Source: Aureimonas frigidaquae
GTDB lineage: Bacteria > Pseudomonadota > Alphaproteobacteria > Rhizobiales > Rhizobiaceae
Assembly (NCBI RefSeq): GCF_001463905.1
Contig: NZ_BBWR01000018.1
Coordinates: 1-64,000, forward strand
Direction of reading: 5' to 3'
Length of the DNA stretch: 64,000 bases
Each line of letters begins with the position of its first letter. Position 1 is the stretch's first letter. Made by a program: the position numbers and the translations under genes. The notes under the pieces were generated by a model, which did no database searches, was not told the origin of the DNA, and saw only the letters and a list, made by a program, of their open reading frames with translations. This document shows, piece by piece, positions 8,223 through 17,853 of the stretch.

Positions 8223-10328
8223 ATGCGCCCATCCACCCTCGACCCCCTCTTTGCTTCCGTGACCAGCCTTCCGGGCATCGGCCCGAAGGTCGGCGGGCTG
8301 ATGACCGGCCTTATCGCACCGGCCGGCGCCGCCGATGCCAAGGTCCGCGACCTTCTCTTCCACCTGCCGAGCGGGACGATCGACCGCCGGCGGAGGGTGC
8401 TTGTGGCCGACGCCCCGGAGGCTGAGATCGTCACGCTGTGCCTGCGCATCGGCCGGCATGCCTATCCGGCCAAGGCAGCAGGCAACCAGCCGGCCCGTAT
8501 CCTGGCGGAGGACGCCTCGGGCGAGATTACCCTGACCTACTTCCGGCCGAACCGGCCGTGGCTGGAACGGCTGCTGCCAGAGGGCGAGGAGATGATCGTC
8601 TCCGGCAAGGTGGAGCGCTTCAACGGCCGCGCCGCCATGGTCCATCCCGACTTCGTCGCCCCGGTCGCCGAGGCGGAGCTCATGGCGCTGGTGGAGCCGA
8701 TCTATCCGCTGACCGCCGGCCTTGCCGCCCGCACGCTGCGCAAAGCCATCGACGCGGCCCTGGAGCGTGTGCCAGACGTGCCGGAATGGATCGATCCCGA
8801 ACTCGTCCGGCGGCACGGATTGCCGGCTTTCGATCAGGCCTTGAAGCGGATCCACGCACCGCAGACACCCTTGGACGCGACGCCGCAGGCCCCCGCCTGG
8901 CGCCGCCTCGCCTATGACGAGTTCCTAGCAAGCCAGATGGCACTGGCGCTGTCACGCCAGCGTATGCGCAAGACACGCGGCCAGGTCCTGGGTGGCGATG
9001 GCACGCTGCGCCGCCGTATCGAAGCGGCGCTGCCCTTCACGCTGACGCAGGCGCAGGCGCAGGCGCTCCGGGAAATCCATGCCGACATGGCCGCGCCGGA
9101 GCGTATGATCCGCCTGTTGCAAGGCGATGTCGGTGCCGGCAAGACGGTGGTCGCCCTTCTGGCCATGGCGGCCGCGCGTGAGTCCGGCGCGCAAAGCGCG
9201 CTTCTGGCCCCGACGGAAATCCTGGCCCGCCAGCACCATGCCGGCATGGCGGCAATCGCCGAGGCTGCCGGGCTGTCTCTCTGTCTTCTGACCGGGCGCG
9301 ACAACGGGCGCGCACGCGCGGCCAAGCTGGAAGCCATCGCCTCGGGACAGGTCGATATCGTGATCGGGACGCATGCCCTGTTCCAGGACGATGTCGCCTA
9401 TGGGCGGCTCGGCCTCGTCGTCGTGGACGAGCAGCATCGCTTCGGCGTGCATCAGCGCCTTCAGCTGACACGCAAGGGCAACGCCCCGGACCTGCTCGTC
9501 ATGACTGCCACGCCCATTCCACGCACGCTAGTCCTGGCCGCCTTCGGCGATATGGACGTGTCGCGGCTGCATGGAAAGCCAGCAGGCCGCCAGCCGATCA
9601 CAACCGTTGCCGTCCCTATGGAACGGCTCGGGGAAATCGCCAACCGGGTCGGCCGCGCCATCGAACAGGGCGAGCGTGTCTACTGGGTCTGCCCGCTTGT
9701 GGAGGAGTCGGAGAAGAGCGATCTGACGGCCGCCGACGAGCGCTACGCATCGCTCAGGCAATTGTTCGGCGATGCGGTCGGCCTCGTCCATGGCCAGATG
9801 TCGGCGGAGGAAAAGGACGCCGCCATGACGGCCTTCAAGTCCGGGCAGACGCGCATCATCGTGGCGACGACCGTCATCGAGGTGGGCGTCGACGTGCCGG
9901 AAGCCTCCATCATGGTTATCGAACATGCGGAGCGGTTCGGCCTGTCGCAGCTTCACCAGTTGCGGGGCCGCGTGGGGCGCGGCAGCCGCGCATCGAGCTG
10001 CGTACTCCTGTATCGCGGCCCGCTCGGCGAAACCGCCCGGGCTCGGATCGCCATCTTGCGGGAAACCGAGGACGGCTTCCGCATTGCGGAAGAGGATCTG
10101 AAACTGCGGGGCGAAGGCGATATTCTCGGCACCCGCCAGTCCGGCCTGCAAAGCTTCCGCATGGCGCGGCTGGACGAGCATGCAGACCTGATGGAGATTG
10201 CGCGGGACGATGCGCGCCTGATGCTGACGCGCGATCCGACGCTCGAAACACCCCGTGGCGCCGCCATGCGGCAGCTCCTTTACCTCTTCGGCAAGGACGA
10301 GGCCGTCCGGCTGCTCAAGGCGGGCTGA
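8223..10328 (+). CDS. recG: ATP-dependent DNA helicase RecG
   Basis: Branch-migration helicase of 701 residues that remodels stalled replication forks and Holliday junctions. The N-terminal wedge/OB domain includes an early LPGIGPK helix-hairpin-helix-like segment and an ASGEITLTYF strand. The motor has Walker A GDVGAGKT (K307), DEQH at 402-405, MTATPIPRT, and the RecG signature QLRGRVGRG near the C-terminus. The frame is open upstream to 7992, but the ATG at 8223 is chosen because similarity begins there and GGGG lies 6 nt upstream. It is transcribed away from sdhE-mfd and ends 13 bp before the convergent end of glmS. Confidence 0.97.
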   Translation: MRPSTLDPLFASVTSLPGIGPKVGGLMTGLIAPAGAADAKVRDLLFHLPSGTIDRRRRVLVADAPEAEIVTLCLRIGRHAYPAKAAGNQPARILAEDASGEITLTYFRPNRPWLERLLPEGEEMIVSGKVERFNGRAAMVHPDFVAPVAEAELMALVEPIYPLTAGLAARTLRKAIDAALERVPDVPEWIDPELVRRHGLPAFDQALKRIHAPQTPLDATPQAPAWRRLAYDEFLASQMALALSRQRMRKTRGQVLGGDGTLRRRIEAALPFTLTQAQAQALREIHADMAAPERMIRLLQGDVGAGKTVVALLAMAAARESGAQSALLAPTEILARQHHAGMAAIAEAAGLSLCLLTGRDNGRARAAKLEAIASGQVDIVIGTHALFQDDVAYGRLGLVVVDEQHRFGVHQRLQLTRKGNAPDLLVMTATPIPRTLVLAAFGDMDVSRLHGKPAGRQPITTVAVPMERLGEIANRVGRAIEQGERVYWVCPLVEESEKSDLTAADERYASLRQLFGDAVGLVHGQMSAEEKDAAMTAFKSGQTRIIVATTVIEVGVDVPEASIMVIEHAERFGLSQLHQLRGRVGRGSRASSCVLLYRGPLGETARARIAILRETEDGFRIAEEDLKLRGEGDILGTRQSGLQSFRMARLDEHADLMEIARDDARLMLTRDPTLETPRGAAMRQLLYLFGKDEAVRLLKAG

Positions 10329-10341
10329 CGGCCCTGGACGC

Positions 10342-12168
10342 TTATTCCACCGTGACGGATTTCGCCAGGTTGCGCGGCTGATCCACATCCGTGCCCATCT
10401 GGACCGCGGTGTGATAGGCAAGGAGCTGCAGGGGAATGCTGTAGACGATGGGCGTCAGGATTTCCGGCATCTCCGGCAGGACGAGAAGCCCGATATCCTC
10501 CATGCCGGCCGCCCTGGCGCCCTTCGCATCGGTGATCAGGAGGATGCGCCCGCCCCGCGCCGCGACCTCCTGCATGTTGGAGACGGTCTTGTCGAACACC
10601 CGGTCATAGGGCGCCACCACGACGACATCCATCGTCTCGTCGATCAGCGCGATTGGGCCGTGCTTGAGCTCACCCGCCGCATAACCTTCTGCATGTATGT
10701 AGCTGATTTCCTTGAGCTTCAAAGCGCCTTCCAGTGCCAGAGGATAGGAGAAGCCACGGCCGAGGTAAAGTGCATGGCGCTTGCCGGCCAGGTCGTGGGC
10801 GAAGTCTTCCGTCTCACCCTCCAACTGCAGGGCCTCGTTCACGAGCCGCGGCGCCTCCATCAGGATGCGCGTCAGTTCCAGCTCCGCATCCGCATCCAGC
10901 ACGCCGCGCTGGACGCCGGCATTGACGGCAAGCGCAGCCAGCGCGATCAACTGGCAGGTAAAGGCCTTGGTGGACGCCACGCCGATCTCCGGGCCGGCGA
11001 GTGTCGGCCAGGCGACATCGGCTTCGCGGGCAATGGTGGATTCCGGCACGTTGACGAGCGCCGCCGTCTTCAGGCCACAGGATTTTGCGTAGCGCAGGGA
11101 CGCCAGCGTGTCGGCCGTTTCGCCCGATTGCGAGATGAACAGCGCCAGATCGACATCCTCCAGCGGGCTTTCGCGGTACCGGAACTCCGACGCCACGTCG
11201 AGATCGCAGGCGATGCGCGCGTAACGCTCGAAGAAGTAGCGGCCGACGAGCGCGGCGTAGTAGCCGGTGCCACAGGCCGACAGAGCGATGCGGCGAACCT
11301 TGGAGAAATCGATCGTCTCACCCTGCGGCAGGCGCGCCCGGCCCGTGGCCATGTCCACATAGGCGCTCAGCGTATGCGAGAGGACCTCCGGCTGTTCGAA
11401 CATTTCCTTCTGCATGAAGTGGCGGTAATTGCCCTTGTCGACCTGGAACGTGCGGCCGACGGCCCGGCGTACAGGACGTTCGACGCTCCTGCCCTTGGCA
11501 TCGAAAATCTGCGCGCTGGAGCGTGTCAGAACGGCGTAGTCGCCATCGTTCAGGTAGCGCACCTCGTCGGTGAAGGGCGACAGGGCGATGGCGTCCGACC
11601 CCAGGAACATCTCGCCCTCGCCCGCGCCGATGGCGAGCGGGCTGCCGCGCCGGGCGGCGATGAGGAGATCCTCTTCCCCCTCGAACAGGAAGGCCAGAGA
11701 AAATGCGCCTTCGAGCCGCGGCAGGATGCGCTCGACAGCCTCACGCGGGGCGGCCCCGCGATCAACCTCACGCGCGGCCAGGACGGCGACGGTCTCCGTG
11801 TCGGTATCGCTGGAAAAGCCGTAGCCTTGCGCGATCAGCTCGGCCTTCAATTCGCGGAAGTTCTCGATGATGCCGTTGTGGACGACGGTGACGCGGCCAC
11901 TGGCATGGGGATGCGCATTGGCGACGGTCGGCGCACCGTGCGTCGCCCAGCGTGTATGGCCGATGCCGATGGTTCCGGGCAGCGGCTCCTGGGCGAGCAG
12001 CGCTTCCAGGTTGCGCAGCTTGCCCTCGGCACGGCGCCTGTCCATGCGGCCGCCATCGAGCGTGGCGATTCCGGCGGAATCATAGCCCCGATATTCGAGC
12101 CGCTTCAGCGAATCCACGAGCCGTTCCGCCACCGGCCGCGTGCTGATGATTCCGATGATTCCGCACAT
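10342..12168 (-). CDS. glmS: Glutamine-fructose-6-phosphate aminotransferase (isomerizing)
   Basis: GlmS, 608 residues, makes glucosamine-6-phosphate from fructose-6-phosphate and glutamine, the first step toward UDP-GlcNAc for peptidoglycan and lipid A. The start is fixed by the processed Ntn-hydrolase terminus MCGIIG, whose Cys2 is the glutaminase nucleophile. The GATase2 domain (about 1-220, with HTRWATHG) is followed by two SIS domains, and the C-terminus DQPRNLAKSVTVE is the standard GlmS ending. A 20-residue upstream extension is open but would bury the catalytic cysteine. It lies 107 bp downstream of glmU in the same direction, so the two amino-sugar genes may form one unit. I saw no glmS ribozyme-like leader. 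Confidence 0.98.
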   Translation of the reverse strand: MCGIIGIISTRPVAERLVDSLKRLEYRGYDSAGIATLDGGRMDRRRAEGKLRNLEALLAQEPLPGTIGIGHTRWATHGAPTVANAHPHASGRVTVVHNGIIENFRELKAELIAQGYGFSSDTDTETVAVLAAREVDRGAAPREAVERILPRLEGAFSLAFLFEGEEDLLIAARRGSPLAIGAGEGEMFLGSDAIALSPFTDEVRYLNDGDYAVLTRSSAQIFDAKGRSVERPVRRAVGRTFQVDKGNYRHFMQKEMFEQPEVLSHTLSAYVDMATGRARLPQGETIDFSKVRRIALSACGTGYYAALVGRYFFERYARIACDLDVASEFRYRESPLEDVDLALFISQSGETADTLASLRYAKSCGLKTAALVNVPESTIAREADVAWPTLAGPEIGVASTKAFTCQLIALAALAVNAGVQRGVLDADAELELTRILMEAPRLVNEALQLEGETEDFAHDLAGKRHALYLGRGFSYPLALEGALKLKEISYIHAEGYAAGELKHGPIALIDETMDVVVVAPYDRVFDKTVSNMQEVAARGGRILLITDAKGARAAGMEDIGLLVLPEMPEILTPIVYSIPLQLLAYHTAVQMGTDVDQPRNLAKSVTVE

Positions 12169-12275
12169 AGAGCTACTCCGTCTTGTCCACCGCCTGCATA
12201 GACGATGTCGCTGCACAGGCAGCGTCACATTTCATGTCGCATCGTATCGCCGCAAAGAGGCTTCGCGCGATGCCG

Positions 12276-13637
12276 TCAGGCCTTGCCGCTCCGCGCCGCC
12301 TTGGCAGCGGCGTTGCGTTCCCGCACGGTGCGTCCGTAGCCATCCTTGTTCACCTGCCGCCCGCGCGCGATGGCCATGGCATCCGGCGGGACATCCTCGG
12401 TGACGACGCTGCCGGACGCCACATAGGCGCCATCCCCGATGCGCACCGGCGCGACAAGGGAGGAGTTGGAGCCGACAAAGGCGCCGGACCCAATATCCGT
12501 ATGGTGCTTGAGCGCGCCATCGTAATTGCAGGTGATCGTGCCCGCGCCGATATTGGCGCCGGCCCCCACGCGGGCATCGCCAATATAGGACAGGTGGTTG
12601 ATCTTGGCGCCGGCCTCGACCTCCGCGTTCTTGGTCTCGCAGAAATTGCCGACCTTCGCCCCTTGCCCGAGCTGCGTTCCCGGCCGCAGCCGGGCAAAGG
12701 GGCCGACGGCGCAGTCCTCGGCGATGGTCACGCCTTCCAGGTGACAGAAGGCATGAATCACGGCCCCGGTGCCGATGCGCACACCCGGGCCGAAGACGAC
12801 ATTCGGCTCGATCACGCAATCGGCGTCCAACACGGTATCGTGGGCCAGAAAGACGCTCGACGGATCGATCATCGTGGCCCCGCCCAGCATGGCCTGTCGC
12901 CGCTGGCGGGCCTGCCAGGCGGCCTCGACTTCGGCCAGTTCCACCCGCGTGTTGACGCCGACGAGTTCGGAGGCGTCCGCCTCCAGCGCCACGACGCCGT
13001 GGCCGGCCTGACGCGCCAGGGCGACGATGTCGGTCAGGTAGTATTCACCCTTGGCATTGTCGTTGCCGATCGCATCCAGAAGCGGCGCAACCCGGCGACC
13101 GTCCAGCACCATGACGCCGCCGTTGCAGAAGGTGATCGCACGCTCTGCTTGCGAAGCGTCCTTCTCCTCGCGGATGGCGTGGAGCTGCCCGTCAGCCACG
13201 ATCAGGCGGCCGTAGCCTTCCGGACGCTGCGTGTGGAAGCCGAGGACGACGACCCCGGCCCCCGTGCCCAGCAGCGCGCGCGCCGTGCGCAGCGTATCGG
13301 CCGTCAGCAGCGGCGTATCGCCGAACAGGACCAGGAGATCGTCGTAACCCTGCGCAATGGCATCGCGCGCCGCCAGGACCGCATGCGCCGTTCCGAGCCG
13401 CTCGATCTGCCGATGGAAGCTGGCTGCCGGGAACCGCGCGGCCACGAAGCGCTCGACCGCTTCGCTGTCCCGGCCCGTCACCACGGCCATGGCATCCGCG
13501 CCGGCGGCCGCTGCCGCATCGGCGACATGGCCGACCAGCGGCAGCCCGGCCACCGGATGCAGGACCTTGGACATGCCGGAGCGCATCCGCGTGCCTTCGC
13601 CCGCGGCCAGGATGATGGAAAGGCAGCTTCTTGTCAT
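12276..13637 (-). CDS. glmU: Bifunctional UDP-GlcNAc pyrophosphorylase / GlcN-1-P acetyltransferase
   Basis: GlmU, 453 residues, acetylates glucosamine-1-phosphate and couples it to UTP to give UDP-GlcNAc in the cytoplasm. The N-terminal nucleotidyltransferase domain has the signature [19 protein letters not shown], and the C-terminal half is a left-handed beta-helix of hexapeptide repeats, including [21 protein letters not shown]-type turns around the acetyl-CoA site. Length is normal. It sits between ccdA (27 bp upstream) and glmS (107 bp downstream), all leftward. A short inverted repeat CGCTGC-acag-GCAGCG at 12209-12224 lies in the glmU-glmS gap but has no T-tract. Confidence 0.97.
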   Translation of the reverse strand: MTRSCLSIILAAGEGTRMRSGMSKVLHPVAGLPLVGHVADAAAAAGADAMAVVTGRDSEAVERFVAARFPAASFHRQIERLGTAHAVLAARDAIAQGYDDLLVLFGDTPLLTADTLRTARALLGTGAGVVVLGFHTQRPEGYGRLIVADGQLHAIREEKDASQAERAITFCNGGVMVLDGRRVAPLLDAIGNDNAKGEYYLTDIVALARQAGHGVVALEADASELVGVNTRVELAEVEAAWQARQRRQAMLGGATMIDPSSVFLAHDTVLDADCVIEPNVVFGPGVRIGTGAVIHAFCHLEGVTIAEDCAVGPFARLRPGTQLGQGAKVGNFCETKNAEVEAGAKINHLSYIGDARVGAGANIGAGTITCNYDGALKHHTDIGSGAFVGSNSSLVAPVRIGDGAYVASGSVVTEDVPPDAMAIARGRQVNKDGYGRTVRERNAAAKAARSGKA

Positions 13638-13664
13638 GCGTCTCGTTCCGTTCAGGGCGTGTGG

Positions 13665-14405
13665 TCAGCCAATGGTCTGAAGGGCGGGAAAGGTTTCAAG
13701 CAGCCAGAAGGACATGGCCTGCATGCCGCCGGTCAGGAACAGGAGGCCGGTCACGACCAGAAGGCCCCCCATGGCCTTCTCGACCGTGGCGAAATGAGCG
13801 CGGAAGCGCCCGGCCAACCGCAGGAACGCGCCCGAGAAGCTTGCCGCCAGAATGAAGGGAATGCCGAGCCCGGCCGAATAGAAGCCGAGCAGAACGGCGC
13901 CTTGGCCCACCGTCTGCTGCGTTCCGGCCAGGCCCAGAATGGCCCCGAGAACGGGGCCGATGCAGGGTGTCCAGCCAAAGGCGAAGGCCAGTCCCATCAG
14001 ATAGGCGCCCCAGAAGCTGCGCGGGCGGTCCGGCGCGGAAAGGCGCACCTCGCGCGAGAGGAAGGACAGGCGGAAGACGCCCAGGAAATTGAGCCCCATC
14101 ACGATGATGGCGATTCCGGCCAGAATACCGAGAATATCGAGATTGCGCCGCAGGATCTGGCCGATCGTCGAAGCGCCCGCTCCCAGCGCGACGAAGACCG
14201 TCGCAAAACCCAGGACGAAGAGCACCGCACTCAGGACGACACGCCCCTGACGCGCCGCCGATACGGCGCGCCCGGCCCGCAGCTCGTCCACCGAAACGCC
14301 GGCCATGTAGCAGAGGTAAGGTGGCACAAGCGGCAGAACGCAGGGCGACAGGAACGACAACGCTCCCGCCAGCACGGCGGTGGGATAGGACAGTTCGCCG
14401 ATCAC
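13665..14405 (-). CDS. ccdA: CcdA-type thiol-disulfide membrane transporter
   Basis: Membrane protein of 246 residues of the CcdA/DsbD transmembrane family, which carries reducing equivalents across the inner membrane for cytochrome c maturation or periplasmic thiol repair. About six hydrophobic helices can be seen. The two redox cysteines sit in the expected proline-flanked positions: C22 in SPCVLPLVPP and C148 in GWTPCIGPVLG. The short form without DsbD's periplasmic domains is usual for CcdA. It begins the leftward ccdA-glmU-glmS group. No cytochrome c maturation genes are adjacent, so its exact client is not shown here. Confidence 0.9.
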   Translation of the reverse strand: MIGELSYPTAVLAGALSFLSPCVLPLVPPYLCYMAGVSVDELRAGRAVSAARQGRVVLSAVLFVLGFATVFVALGAGASTIGQILRRNLDILGILAGIAIIVMGLNFLGVFRLSFLSREVRLSAPDRPRSFWGAYLMGLAFAFGWTPCIGPVLGAILGLAGTQQTVGQGAVLLGFYSAGLGIPFILAASFSGAFLRLAGRFRAHFATVEKAMGGLLVVTGLLFLTGGMQAMSFWLLETFPALQTIG

Positions 14406-14583
14406 GGCATCGCGCCTTCAGACTTCATGCCCGGTTCATATCGCGCGGCCCGATCGGACGCAAACGGACCGGATGCCAAATCTACGATAGCGGCAACCGG
14501 TCCAGGCCGGCCTCGGGGATGACCCCTGTCTCCGTCCCGCAACACCTCGCCCGGCGCCTCCACACATTCGCCCAAAGGCACCC
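14406..14583. other. Intergenic region between ccdA and the iron operon
   Basis: This is the left part of the 297-bp divergent gap. It must carry the leftward ccdA promoter, but I could not pick out convincing boxes. A leftward reading frame of about 166 codons runs through it and into the opposite strand of the receptor gene. Its composition looks like an antisense shadow and I do not call it. Confidence 0.4.
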
Positions 14584-14616
14584 GAACTAAGTTGACTCGA
14601 CTTGTCATATTAGTTC
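14584..14616. promoter_or_regulatory. 33-bp palindromic operator, RirA-type core
   Basis: GAACTAA (14584-14590) and TTAGTTC (14610-14616) form a perfect 7-bp inverted repeat centred on base 14600. On the same centre lies TGA-N9-TCA (14593-14607), which matches the core I know for RirA iron-responsive sites in Rhizobiales. Of the 16 symmetric base pairs across 33 bp, 12 match. It sits 86 bp before the receptor start and overlaps the possible -35 box, consistent with repression when iron is replete. The regulator is inferred and not encoded in the window. Confidence 0.6.
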
Positions 14617-14620
14617 TACC
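14592..14620 (+). promoter_or_regulatory. Possible promoter of the siderophore uptake operon
   Basis: TTGACT at 14592-14597 is a good -35 match. Seventeen bases later TCTACC at 14615-14620 would be a weak -10. The element lies almost wholly inside the palindromic operator, as expected for a repressed iron promoter, and leaves a leader of about 75 nt. The -10 match is poor, so this is tentative. Confidence 0.3.
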
Positions 14621-14702
14621 GGCACCCAAGAGGTGTCGGTTCCGGGGGCGATGAGCGCCGTTCGGAGGTGCCGGGGCCCCGCTCGATCCGAATGGCGCAC
14701 AT

Positions 14703-16853
14703 ATGACGAACAGCTCGCTTTCCCCTTCCGCCGACCGTTCCCGGCTTCGCGCCTTGGCAGCATCGCTTCTGGCGGGTTGCACGGCTTTGGCGGTGATGCC
14801 GCAGGGCGCGCTGGCGCAGGAGCCTGCTCCGGCCGCCGCTGCGGATGGGGGAACGATCGTTCTGGATACGGTCGTCGTCGACAACAGCGACGGCAGCAGC
14901 ATCTTCGGCGGGGGCTACTATAGCGGGCTGATCGTAGAGGACACGACAGCCGGCAGCCGCATGCCGACCCGCCTTTTCGAGACGCCGGCCTCCGTCTCCG
15001 TCATCACGCCGGAAGAGATCGCGCTGCGCAATGCCAGCACCGTCGAAGAGGCGCTCGACTATACGGCCGGCGTCTCGACGGGCTTCTACGGCTCCGACGA
15101 CCGGTTCGACTTCATTCGCATTCGTGGCCTGGATGCCTATGCGTTCCGGGACGGCCTGCCGCTGGGCCTGCCCTTCGGCGCCCCGCGTGAAGAAATCTAC
15201 GCCTTCGACAATATCGAGGTGCTGCGCGGCGCCAACTCCACCGGCTTCGGGCTGGCGGCGCCTGGCGGGGTGATCAACTACATCACCAAGCGGCCGCGGC
15301 GCGATACGTTCGGAGAGGTCTATGTGACGGGCGGCTCCTTCAACCACAAGGAGATCGGCTTCGACGGCGGCACGAATCTGACGGCGGACGATACGGTCTC
15401 GGTCCGCGTCACCGGAAAGCTGCAGGATTCCGACAAGGAATACGATTACTCGAACGACGACGAAAAGTTCTTCCAGGGCGGCATCACCTGGCGGCCGACG
15501 GCCTTCACCAATCTCAGCATCGTCTATGATCATCTCAATATCGACAGCGTGCCCGGCAGCGGCGGGCAACCCATCGGCTTCGATTTTCCCCGCAGCGCCT
15601 TCTTCGGCGAGCCGTCCTACAACTATCGCGGCACGCAGCGCGACACGGTCAGCCTGTTCTTCGACCATGATTTCGACAACGGCTTCAAGATCGCCTCCAC
15701 GGCGCGCTATTCCAGCTTGGACAGCGATTTCGGCTACGCCTATATCAGCAGCTCGCCGGTGGCTGGCTCGACCATCGCCAACCGCTCCTTCTTCGGCAAT
15801 GACAGCGGCTCGGACGTGTTCGTGGCCGATGTGCACGGCCTTTACGAAACGAGCTTCAACAGTGTGAAGAGCCGCACGCTCTTTGGCTTCGAATATCGCG
15901 ACGCATCGGGGAACAACGACACACTCTTCGGCGCCGCCCCGCCCATCGACGTACGCAACCCGTTCTATACGGGCGGCCCGACCTTGCTGCCGACCATCTC
16001 CAGCCAGAAGACGGACCAGCGCACCAAGGCGCTCTATGCGCAGGAGGAACTGACCTTCTTCGACAAGTTCATCGTGACGGCCGGCATCCGCAACGACTGG
16101 CTGGACCTCGAACAGACGAACAACTTTACCGACGTCACGCTCTCGGACGATCTCAGCGAAACGACCGGGCGGTTCGGCCTGACCTACCTTCTCACGAACG
16201 AAGTCTCGGTCTTCGGCAGCTATTCGGAATCGGTCGTGCCGGCGGCCATCGGCGTGAAGCCCGAGACGGGGGAACAGTACGAGCTTGGCGTGAAGTACCA
16301 GCCGGACGCGTTCCCGGCACTCGTGACGGCATCCATCTACGACCTGACGCGCGACAACCTGACCCGCACCGACCCGATCACCCTGCAGCGCGTGCCGATC
16401 GGAGAGATCGAGGTGCGCGGCCTGGATATCGAAGCCAAAGCCGAATTGCCTCACAACTTCAACCTGATCGGCAGCTATTCGTACCTGGATTCTGAGATCG
16501 TCGAGAACGGGACGCTCGGCAATGAAGGCAACCGCCCGGCCTTCGTGCCTGAGCATATCGCCTCCGCTTTCCTGACCTACACCTTGCCTGGCGCCGGCCG
16601 GCGCGGAAACCTGACCTTCGGTGTCGGCGCCCGTTACGAAGGCCAGTACTATTTCGACGATGCGAACACGATCGGCGTCGGCGGCCACACGGAATTCGAT
16701 GCGGTCTTGGTCTACGAGATCGCCGAGAACGCCACCCTGCAGGCGAATGCCCGCAACCTCTTCGACAAGAAATACGTGGCCTATGGCGGCTTCGGGGCGG
16801 ATTTCTACAATACCGGGACAGAAGTCGACGTCACCCTGCGCTACACCTGGTAA
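14703..16853 (+). CDS. TonB-dependent siderophore receptor, FhuA/FoxA-like
   Basis: Outer-membrane receptor of 716 residues that imports a ferric siderophore using TonB energy. A signal peptide covers about residues 1-38 with cleavage near ALAQ-EP. A TonB-box-like stretch (IVLDTVVVD) follows at about 50. The plug domain shows TPASVSVITPEEI, FIRIRGLD and VLRGANSTGFG...PGGVINYITKRP, typical of the ferrichrome/ferrioxamine class. The rest is a 22-strand barrel ending in the aromatic C-terminus LRYTW. The gene heads an operon with a full periplasmic-binding-protein ABC importer. Hydroxamate siderophores are the best guess from family resemblance, but the ligand cannot be read from the sequence. 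The ATG at 14703 lacks a strong ribosome site. Confidence 0.95.
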   Translation: MTNSSLSPSADRSRLRALAASLLAGCTALAVMPQGALAQEPAPAAAADGGTIVLDTVVVDNSDGSSIFGGGYYSGLIVEDTTAGSRMPTRLFETPASVSVITPEEIALRNASTVEEALDYTAGVSTGFYGSDDRFDFIRIRGLDAYAFRDGLPLGLPFGAPREEIYAFDNIEVLRGANSTGFGLAAPGGVINYITKRPRRDTFGEVYVTGGSFNHKEIGFDGGTNLTADDTVSVRVTGKLQDSDKEYDYSNDDEKFFQGGITWRPTAFTNLSIVYDHLNIDSVPGSGGQPIGFDFPRSAFFGEPSYNYRGTQRDTVSLFFDHDFDNGFKIASTARYSSLDSDFGYAYISSSPVAGSTIANRSFFGNDSGSDVFVADVHGLYETSFNSVKSRTLFGFEYRDASGNNDTLFGAAPPIDVRNPFYTGGPTLLPTISSQKTDQRTKALYAQEELTFFDKFIVTAGIRNDWLDLEQTNNFTDVTLSDDLSETTGRFGLTYLLTNEVSVFGSYSESVVPAAIGVKPETGEQYELGVKYQPDAFPALVTASIYDLTRDNLTRTDPITLQRVPIGEIEVRGLDIEAKAELPHNFNLIGSYSYLDSEIVENGTLGNEGNRPAFVPEHIASAFLTYTLPGAGRRGNLTFGVGARYEGQYYFDDANTIGVGGHTEFDAVLVYEIAENATLQANARNLFDKKYVAYGGFGADFYNTGTEVDVTLRYTW

Positions 16854-16866
16854 GGCAGCCGCGACC

Positions 16867-17853
16867 ATGAAGACATTCCTTCGCCGCTGGCTCGCCGCGC
16901 TCGCCACCACGCTCGCGGCCTGTGCCCCCGCTCTAGCCGACGAAACCTATCCCATCGTCATCGAGCATGCCCTCGGAACGAGCGTGATCGAGGCGCAGCC
17001 CCAGCGCGTCGCGACCATCGCCTGGGCCAATCACGAGGTGCCGCTGGCGCTCGGCGTCGTGCCCGTGGGCTTTGCCCGCGCCAATTTCGGCGATGATGAC
17101 GGGGATGGGCTGCTGCCATGGGTGGCCAGTCAGCTCCAGACGCTCGGCGCCGAGCCGCCGGCCCTCTTCGACGAAGGCGATGGCATCGACTTCGAGGCCG
17201 TGGCGGCCGTGCGGCCGGATGTGATCCTGGCCGCCTATTCGGGCCTCAGCCAGGCCGATTACGACACGCTGTCGCAAATCGCGCCGGTGGTGGCCTATCC
17301 GCAGGCGCCCTGGTCGACGGACTGGCGCGACATGATCCGGCTGAACAGCCGGGCGATGGGCCGCGCGGCCGAGGGCGATGCCCTGATCACCAGGCTGGAG
17401 GGTGAGATCGCCGATGCAGCGGCGGCCAACCCCGTGCTTGCCGGCAAGACCGCCATGTTCGTCACCCATATCAACCCGCTCGACCTCAGCACCATCAACT
17501 TCTACACGGCCAACGACACGCGGGTGAAGTTCTTCGAGGATCTCGGCCTTGCATCGCCGCGGAGCGTGCGCGATGCCTCTCGCACCGGGCAATTTTCCGG
17601 CTCCATCAGCGCCGAGCGCGTGGACCTGTTCGACGATGTCGACATCGTCGTCACCTATGGTGATCCCGCTGCAATCGAACAGGTCAAGGCGAACGCGCTG
17701 ATCAAGACCCTGCCCGCCATCCGCAACGGCGCCGTCATCGGCCTTGGCCGCGACCCGCTCGGCACGGCGGCGAACCCGACGCCGCTGTCCATTCCCTATG
17801 TGCTGGACAGCTATGTGAAGCTTCTGGCGGAGGCTGCGGCGAAGGCCCGATGA
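16867..17853 (+). CDS. Iron-siderophore ABC transporter substrate-binding protein
   Basis: Periplasmic binding protein of 328 residues of the TroA/FecB-like (cluster A-II) fold, receiving the siderophore from the outer-membrane receptor and handing it to the permeases. The signal peptide (about 1-27, KTFLRRWLAALATTLAACAPALA) has a cysteine in the hydrophobic core, but the cleavage site looks like a standard ALA-D site rather than a lipobox. The body has the expected RVATIAWANHEVPLALGVVPVG opening, a central helix, and a C-terminal lobe. It begins 13 bp after the receptor and its stop overlaps the first permease start by 4 bases. Confidence 0.92.
   Translation: MKTFLRRWLAALATTLAACAPALADETYPIVIEHALGTSVIEAQPQRVATIAWANHEVPLALGVVPVGFARANFGDDDGDGLLPWVASQLQTLGAEPPALFDEGDGIDFEAVAAVRPDVILAAYSGLSQADYDTLSQIAPVVAYPQAPWSTDWRDMIRLNSRAMGRAAEGDALITRLEGEIADAAAANPVLAGKTAMFVTHINPLDLSTINFYTANDTRVKFFEDLGLASPRSVRDASRTGQFSGSISAERVDLFDDVDIVVTYGDPAAIEQVKANALIKTLPAIRNGAVIGLGRDPLGTAANPTPLSIPYVLDSYVKLLAEAAAKAR

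Noticed and set aside
12209-12224. Hairpin CGCTGC-acag-GCAGCG between glmU and glmS as a terminator or riboswitch
   Set aside because: The stem is short, has no T-tract on either strand, and nothing like a glmS ribozyme core can be seen.
14616-16910. A 764-codon leftward open frame opposite the TonB-dependent receptor
   Set aside because: It is a high-GC antisense shadow; the rightward receptor has all family motifs and the leftward frame has none.
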